A DNA stretch of 64,000 nucleotides from Chamaelirium japonicum. Taxonomy: Eukaryota > Streptophyta > Magnoliopsida > Liliales > Melanthiaceae. Positions within the stretch are counted from its first letter, which is position 1; each line of letters starts with the position of its first letter. The notes beneath the pieces are model-generated. The model did no database searches. It was not told the origin of the DNA and worked only from the letters and a program-made list of their open reading frames with translations. Below, piece after piece: positions 58,490 through 64,000 of the stretch. Location of the stretch: the NCBI GenBank assembly GCA_947650365.1, contig OX393549.1, forward strand, positions 98,985,516-99,049,515, read 5' to 3'. The translations under genes were made by a program, and so were the position numbers.

Positions 58490-59006
58490 GATAATGGGAT
58501 GTACCCTAAGACCGCTATTAGCTTGGCAAAAAATAAAAGGAGGGAAAGGGATTTCATTTCCTCCCATTTGAATACATGAGGGAATGAGATCATTTTCCTA
58601 AGTGATACGTGTATTTGATTACCAATTTTAACTAAAAAAGGGATTCAATATCTCTTTCCTTAGTTAAAAATATGTTTGGCTGACAAAGGATTTGACAAGG
58701 CTTTTCAACATATAGTTATACCCGATTACAAAATTACCCCCATTATCTACAGCCTCCAATCTTTTCTCTTCTCAACAATACCTCTCCTACAGCCCAAACC
58801 GAAACACCATGTACTGCTCCTACAAATCCCATGTCGAGCGCTACCTATCGAATGTGATCGATCGAGACCCTTAGTGAACACACACACACGTTTCACTCCA
58901 ACAGTGGCACAAACCAAACAGCAATTAAATCACTCCAACAGTGGCACAAACCAAACACCAAAGCGGATATCACAACCAACATTAGTATGATTGGAAGCCT
59001 ATTCGG
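58490..59006. other. No recognised gene
   Basis: It contains a direct repeat of ATCACTCCAACAGTGGCAC (58928-58946; the first copy near 58896 has a one-base difference at its left edge) and, at 58986-59006, 21 bases repeated at 59274-59294 inside the neighbouring ORF. Confidence 0.5.
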
Positions 59007-60690
59007 ATGTCAAACTATCGCATCCCTGTGTGGGTCAGATTTTCGAACCTTCCGGACAAATTATGGTCTTTTGATGCGCTCAGCAGGATGGGGAGTGTGT
59101 TGGGCACCCCATTGGGAATGGATGCTCCCACGGCTGCAGCGGTAGCCCATAAAGAAGGGGGAAGAATGAATTATGCAAGAATTTGCGTAGAAATCAATGT
59201 TGAGGAGGCACTTCGGAATGAAGTGGAGGCTCACAACGATGCAGGTATCTTTTTATCCATGCAAGCTGTTACGTATGATTGGAAGCCTATTCGGTGTAGA
59301 GCTTGCCAATCGTTTGACCATCATGAGGATGCTTGTTTGGCCCATCCCAAGATTGCCTCCAGTTGGAAAAAACAAGGGGTTCCAGCCATGCCACATCGGA
59401 AGCATTGGGTGCCAATTGGGAACACGGTGCGGCATTATGAGGTAGGGGCAGCTTCTGAAGTTTCGTCAGCTGATCCATTGGCCTCTAATCCATGGATTAG
59501 TGTGGGTTCTAAGCGTAAAGGCAAGGGTCCAGCGATACCCAAAGTTGCTAGAAGGGAGAGTGGTTCTCGATATGATGTGTTGGGGTCTAAGGCAGATGGT
59601 GAAGATGTTATTGTGAGTGACAATGGTGCTGTAGCTGCTGTTATTTCTGATGCCCAGGCTGCGGCTGATGCTAGCACAGCTAAGGCTGCTGCTTTAGCTG
59701 ATGTTACATTGTTTGTGGGAGATGCGGTGGAGGAGGTAGCTCTTAGTGGTGCTGATGATGCTGCAAATGCTACCAACGCTAAATGTTTTGCAGCTGTAGC
59801 AGAGGTGGAAGATGTTGTAACGCCTGATGGTGCGAGAGTTGGTGGCTGTGCTGCAGCTGGTGTTACGCTAACAGGGTCTGGTGTTACACGAGGGGATCCG
59901 GTTGCGCTTGAGGCTGAGGCTAGGACCCCTGAGGATGATGTTACACGAGGAGTTATTGATGTAACGTTCTCTGGAGGTACTGCAGTTGCTGGTGTTACAA
60001 CTGCTAGTGCTGGAGTTGATGAGGAGCACCAACAAGTCCTCAAGAACATCTCAGGAGTCAACATCGGTGGGGACGACCATGGGATTTCGATTCCAGCAGG
60101 GGCCCCACCCTCAGATAATGGGGTTGCACAAGTTGGAGGATTAGTGGAGGGGGGACTTGCTCGCCGCAGTCCTAGACTAGCTAACCGAGGATCGGACACG
60201 ATTGAAGCCAGGGCTTCGCTCCGGGCCAAATCTCGAGCACTTGAATCTAACTTGCACCGCCGACCCCCACGGCCTAGGATCCCACTCATTCAGGATCTCA
60301 AGGAACAGTTGTCTAATCTTAATGGAGAGGACTTGGGCCTACCCATCAACCTGCTGGAGGACAGAACCATCCTTGATTTAGCTTCGGCTGTCGGCTTCTC
60401 CATCAAGGAGAAAGACTCGGGATCGCTCCTAGCTCTTTTCCGTGATATGGAAAGATCGAGGGCTTCCGAGCCTTAGGTCTTTTTGCTTGTTGTGCAGGGC
60501 ATTTTTGTTAGCCCGTGTTGGAAGGGGGTACACCTTGGGTGTCGATGCCTCTTAACCGCTAGGGGTGGAGGCCCTCTGCTTTTGTAATGGTATCCTATCT
60601 TAGTTCATAATGACTTCTGGTTGGGGTCCGCCAAACCCTCCCTCCTGAGAGGAGGGGTTCTCAAAAAAAAAAAAATAAAAAAAAATAAAA
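58986..60690 (+). mobile_element. ORF1-only LINE-derived element
   Basis: ORF1 (59007-60476), then a 3' UTR with the LINE end motif (CTCCTGAGAGGAGGGGTTCTC, 60641-60661) and a poly(A)/AAAAT tail (60662-60690) running into a TA tract. It has no endonuclease or RT, so it would need a partner LINE. It lies between a kinase promoter remnant and a kinase last exon. Confidence 0.65.
59007..60476 (+). CDS. Intact LINE-type ORF1 (RNA-binding gag-like protein)
   Basis: 489 residues without a stop. Residues 1-80 match the C-terminal side of the DUF4283 region (IPVWVRFSNLPDKLWSFDAL, ARICVEINVEEAL). A CCHC-type knuckle CRACQSFDHHEDAC lies at ~96-109. A basic stretch follows (SKRKGKGPAIPKVARRES), then a long Ala/Val/Asp-rich region (~205-345) and a charged C-terminus. 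In plant LINEs this protein coats element RNA. The usual N-terminal DUF4283 half is absent; the ATG is set by a junction at 59006. No ORF2 follows: a LINE-type 3' end and A-run come within 200 bases. Expression is not shown. Confidence 0.8.
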   Translation: MSNYRIPVWVRFSNLPDKLWSFDALSRMGSVLGTPLGMDAPTAAAVAHKEGGRMNYARICVEINVEEALRNEVEAHNDAGIFLSMQAVTYDWKPIRCRACQSFDHHEDACLAHPKIASSWKKQGVPAMPHRKHWVPIGNTVRHYEVGAASEVSSADPLASNPWISVGSKRKGKGPAIPKVARRESGSRYDVLGSKADGEDVIVSDNGAVAAVISDAQAAADASTAKAAALADVTLFVGDAVEEVALSGADDAANATNAKCFAAVAEVEDVVTPDGARVGGCAAAGVTLTGSGVTRGDPVALEAEARTPEDDVTRGVIDVTFSGGTAVAGVTTASAGVDEEHQQVLKNISGVNIGGDDHGISIPAGAPPSDNGVAQVGGLVEGGLARRSPRLANRGSDTIEARASLRAKSRALESNLHRRPPRPRIPLIQDLKEQLSNLNGEDLGLPINLLEDRTILDLASAVGFSIKEKDSGSLLALFRDMERSRASEP

Positions 60691-60721
60691 TATATATATA
60701 TATATATATGAATAACTCCAG

Positions 60722-61116
60722 AGTATGGGATCGGTGGCCAAGTCTCCACCCTGGGTGATGTGTACGGCTTTGGAAAACTGCTGCTAGAGATGATGATAGG
60801 AAATAAACCTACAGACGACATGTTTAAAGATGGTTTGAATCTTCGGAGATACACGGAGATGGCTTTTCCAGAAGAAGATATAGTTAAAATTTTGGATCCA
60901 CAACTGGTTTTGGGAGATGCAGGTGACGCCGGCGATGGTAACATCATGAAAGAGAGCATTACTAGAGAAAGAAGCACAAGATGCATATACTCCTTGATTC
61001 GAATCGGCCTCTTGTGCACAAATGATGTGGCAAGAGAACAAATGGAGATGAAAGATGTCGCCAATGAAATTCATACAATCAAGGTGCTATTTTCAATGGA
61101 TGAATCTCATGGTTAA
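60722..61116 (+). pseudogene. Last exon of a second LRR receptor kinase, orphaned
   Basis: It matches exon 2 of the intact gene along its length: a CAG acceptor (60719-60721), then EYGIGGQVSTLGDVYGFGKLL, GNKPTDDMFKDGL, SITRERSTRCIYSLIRIGLL and NEIHTIKVLFSMDE, ending TAA at 61114-61116. The reading frame is open. DVYSFG of the kinase is DVYGFG here. No exon 1 is present; the LINE-derived element's tail lies immediately upstream. Confidence 0.88.
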
Positions 61117-61130
61117 AATGTAGGGGGACT

Positions 61131-61210
61131 TAGTGATAGGTCACCGTGAGATCATTCTGTTAAGTGTAGGTCCCGATAAAAAGCCATGTCGTTAAAGATC
61201 CAAAATAAAA
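61131..61210. mobile_element. M1 MITE remnant
   Basis: GGACTTAGTGATAGGTC followed by TTAAGTGTAGGTCCCGA, the left end of M1, in the same place after the kinase exon as in the other units. Confidence 0.5.
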
Positions 61211-61379
61211 GATCAAGTTGTATTAAGTTCAGAGGCTAGCAAAAAGACACATGTCATTGAAATTTATCATATTTATCAAATAAGCACGAGATTAATAAGA
61301 TCCAACTTCCTGTGACCAATATTAAATGGTTGATGTCAAACTATCGTTTGCTTGGTTTTTTTTTTTTCGTTCTGTTTTT

Positions 61380-61550
61380 GTTTTTTTGTGAGAGAGAATT
61401 TTTGCCAAGTGACGCAAGTTTGTAAGTGATTGGGACCCGCAACTCCCGGTTGTACCAAATTATTTTCATTACCACTAGGTACAATGGAATGTACAAACCT
61501 TACCACATCTGATTTTCTATACAGGTACATGCTTTCTCCATGAGGATTGT
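61380..61550 (+). promoter_or_regulatory. Receptor-kinase upstream-region remnant
   Basis: TTTTTGCCAAGT..., GGGACCCGCAACTCC and ATTACCACTAGGTA resemble 21785-21900 (TTTTGCCAAGTAAG, GGGACTTGCAACTCC, ATTAGACCATCAGGTA). No gene body follows. Confidence 0.45.
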
Positions 61551-61555
61551 GGAGG

Positions 61556-61700
61556 TAGTGGGATTTATCTCTCAGAGCATCTCCAACAGGCTCCCTTCAC
61601 CAATGTAGGGAGACAAATACCCAATATCCCACTCCAACATGCTCCCTTATCCTACCAAAAAATTAAACAGGCCCCCTTAAAGGCTTGCTATTTACCTATT
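61556..61700. mobile_element. Possible MITE end (AGAGCATCTCCAACAG)
   Basis: AGAGCATCTCCAACAGGCTCCC is followed by CCACTCCAACATGCTCCC. The AGAGCATCTCCAAC tip is common at plant MITE ends and recurs in reverse at 24446-24465. The other end is not found. Confidence 0.35.
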
Positions 61701-61739
61701 CGTTAATCCGCTCGTAATAGGTGGCAAGCGGCTTCCCAT

Positions 61740-63087
61740 TTCTATCTTGTGGGCCCTATAGGTGGGTATATCCACCGACTAATGAGGGCTCGACATGTGG
61801 CATCGAGTAGTCGAATACTCGTGTGTGAGCATCCATGTACTCGATCGAACTTGGGGATCCCTAGTAGGGGCACACAAGGACATCTTGGAACGACTCGAGG
61901 CTTGGGCAAAGAAACCCTAGGAGGGTTGGGTAGCTCGATCTCCTGAATGCCAGAGTACCCGAGAGAAAGCTCTGAGTCATAAGGGAGCTCGAAAGGAGCT
62001 CGGAGCCCACAACATGAGCCACAAATTATTCGGTCAGTGTATTCGGAAAAGTGTTGTTGAAGGTGCAGCCCCAAACAAGCTACATACAATTCCAAGCTTA
62101 GTGCCGAAGGAATGGCAGAAAACATACACAAGGGGGAAAGGACGGGTCTGCCAGGAAGCTCGTGCAAACTGTGGGGGAAAAAAAGATCCCACCGTCCATA
62201 CCCGATCGTCAGATGGAGCAGACTGCCCTCCACCGCCTTCCTGCTTGTACCTGCAAAAAGACTGAGGCTCACCTCCGAGCCAAGACCCCTCCGACGCTCA
62301 AGTCAGGGAAGGGAGATATGTGTGTGTGTGTGGTCGTGGGTGTCAGAAGCGAATTTCGTCACTCCGTTGAGGTGCTTGCTTCAGATCGGATTGCTTACCT
62401 GCCCATGAACAGGCGGGGTTTCTTTCGTAGATTTTCGTGAGCATAATCGTTGCGGTCTATCTTCCGATGATCTCGGGTCAGTTATGGCGGATCCCCTCCG
62501 ATCGGACGCCATTAAAACCTCTTCTCCTATGCTCCAGCGAATCGTGAGCGTTATACCTCATCGCAGGCAACCCACGATCCCCACGAGCGAGATTTTCTCA
62601 GGATTGTCTAGCCTGGCATATATCTCGGTCGTTACTGTACCCTTCCGATCTTTCCTCGTCTAATGACGGTTCTTCGACGTTGATCTGGTCGGGTCATCTG
62701 TGCAACCGGTTAGTCAAGTCAGGTGCACGACCTGCCCGACTCTCTCCCCGACCTGGCTTCTGCTGAGGAGCTTGGGCTCCTTCGATCTTCCCCCCTGGCT
62801 CGGTCTTCTGCTTCCGGGGCAGCTCGTAGACCGAGTCCGGCTGATCGTTTGCTCCCGTGGGCTCGGGGTGGATCAAGCTGGATGGTCCGACTGTATATGT
62901 GTCATCATCTGGTGGGCGTGACAGGCCTTCTACAAAAGCCCCCTTTCGGTCCTTGGTCTCAAGACCATGGGCCGAAAGTCTCGTCCCCAGGGGTTTCGCC
63001 AAGTGTCCCGAGACCAGAGCGATGGCTCGGGTGACGTGATGGGTGATCATCACAGTTCTTCGGTGTGTGTGTGGGTGGGTGGGTGGG

Positions 63088-63118
<31 letters not shown>

Positions 63119-63390
63119 GTGGTCCAATCGTCATTGAATGTGGAGCTCGAACGTCGGGATTGACTTCTCGACCATTGTATCTCTATTCTTTCGATGACCA
63201 AGAGTCTCCCGGACGAATCAACTTTTGTCGATTTCGAAAAGTGGGTGAGCAATTCAGTGCTTCAACAACCTTTCCTTGGCGTGAGATCGGGATGCTTGTT
63301 CTTCTTCATAGTATCTTTTCCTTCTTCATCTTTTCTTGCTCTACTGTAAATGTTTGCTTGCTAACACCTATATGTTGCGATGCCTCCATT
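61740..63390. other. LTR-leader-like, no recognised gene
   Basis: Overlapping ORFs on both strands lack domains. CCTCCGACGCTCAAGTCAG near 62288-62306 resembles a leader motif seen in many plant LTRs. A GT/GGGT/G tract at 63063-63117 ends in 29 consecutive G. Boundaries cannot be set. Confidence 0.3.
63063..63117. repeat. (GT)n-(GGGT)n-(G)29 tract
   Basis: GTGTGT passes into GGGT units (63072-63088) and a G-run (63089-63117). Strong G-quadruplex potential; G-runs are also prone to assembly error. Confidence 0.9.
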
Positions 63391-63846
63391 TAGGGGTGGC
63401 AATGGATCGAGTCGGGTTGAGACATAGGTATAAGGGCAAAACACCAAATTCGAACCCGACCCGTTTAATAAACGGGTCAAAAACTTAAACCCAAACCCGA
63501 CCCGCGTAATAAACGGGTTGACCTGACCCTGACCTGTATAACCCATTTTACTAAACGGGTCGGGTCAGGTGTTGGGTCAACAGAACCCATGTAAAACCCT
63601 GTCGGGTTGGGTCAAGACAGGTCAGATTGGGGCCGGGTTTTTGAATCGTGGTTGGGTCGGGTTGAGACCACGACCCATTTGGTAAAACGGGTCAATCGGG
63701 TTACAAGTACAACCCCCAAACCCAACCCATTACATAAACGGGTCAATCGGGTCAACCCGTTATGACCCAAACCCCATTTAGGCCAAACCCAAAACCCGCT
63801 AACTTCGGGTCGGGTTGGCAGGTCGTGTCAAGGATTGCCACCCCTA
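63391..63846. mobile_element. hAT-type MITE with GGGTC tracts, copy 3
   Basis: The ends are TAGGGGTGGCAATGG and ATTGCCACCCCTA, true inverted complements. The flanking octamers (CCTCCATT, GCTCTCAT) are only loosely alike. The interior has AAACGGGTC/GACCCG motifs. Confidence 0.82.
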
Positions 63847-64000
63847 GCTCTCATTGCATATGTTGCACTACTTTCATTGCATATGTTGCATTAGGACTGG
63901 GCGGTGTAGGGTTGCTAACATCCACATGTTGTTGTTCTTCACTGCATATGTTGCAATCCCTCCAGTGAATATATATATGTTACTCGTCAAGGCCGCACAA
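63847..64000. repeat. Degenerate repeat of TGCATATGTTGCA
   Basis: TGCATATGTTGCA occurs at 63856, 63878 and 63942. No gene is seen to the window end. Confidence 0.7.

Noticed and set aside
61742..62272. 176-codon minus-strand ORF
   Set aside because: Overlaps other ORFs on the opposite strand and has no domain; likely repeat sequence.

Overview
The window is flowering-plant nuclear DNA, most likely from a monocot; the species is not assigned. The evidence is a Xa21/EFR-type receptor kinase with a GC-rich 5' exon and one phase-1 intron, plant-only repeat families (chromovirus integrase, tRNA-Asp- and tRNA-Met-primed LTR elements, Cassandra TRIMs carrying 5S rRNA sequence, RVT-type LINEs) and many MITEs. 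The window is nearly all repeats. I support one complete host gene, a two-exon LRR receptor kinase at 24817-29260.

Layout. 1-5057: the 3' end of a Ty3 chromovirus (integrase) with a ~3.75 kb LTR. 5061-5805: a small inverted-repeat element and a long AT tract split by a perfect hairpin. 6388-10375: a minus-strand tRNA-Asp-primed LTR element with a gag-like ORF. 10420-12896: a decayed LINE ORF2. 13123-15575: an intact-ended, non-autonomous Met-primed LTR element that carries a piece of an F-box/DUF295 gene. 15892-16964: two MITEs. 17385-37140: a receptor-kinase cluster, with one intact gene, one shredded pseudogene, promoter-like remnants and four copies (A-D) of a downstream block. 37140-54175: a LINE split by a Ty1/copia element (39079-53647). 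The copia's left LTR is split by a solo LTR (40321-45089), which is split by a Cassandra cluster (41310-43742). 54176-64000: LTR-like leaders, a minus-strand LINE tail, hAT MITEs, a LINE-derived element with only an ORF1, and the last exon of another receptor kinase.

History. The repeats date one another. Blocks A and C share a solo LTR at the same site where B and D are empty. B and D share a retroposon where A and C are empty. A alone has a Cassandra, and its empty site survives in C. The receptor-kinase array therefore grew by repeated duplication with gene loss, leaving one intact non-RD immune-type receptor.

The most unusual structure is the Cassandra cluster at 41310-43742. Four tandem minus-strand LTRs face a plus-strand Cassandra, and the whole cluster sits between matching 5-bp direct repeats. 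Both LTRs of the plus-strand unit carry a ~116-bp tRNA-like insertion just upstream of the 5S rRNA-like segment. That is a possible TRIM lineage with two Pol III promoter types in one LTR.
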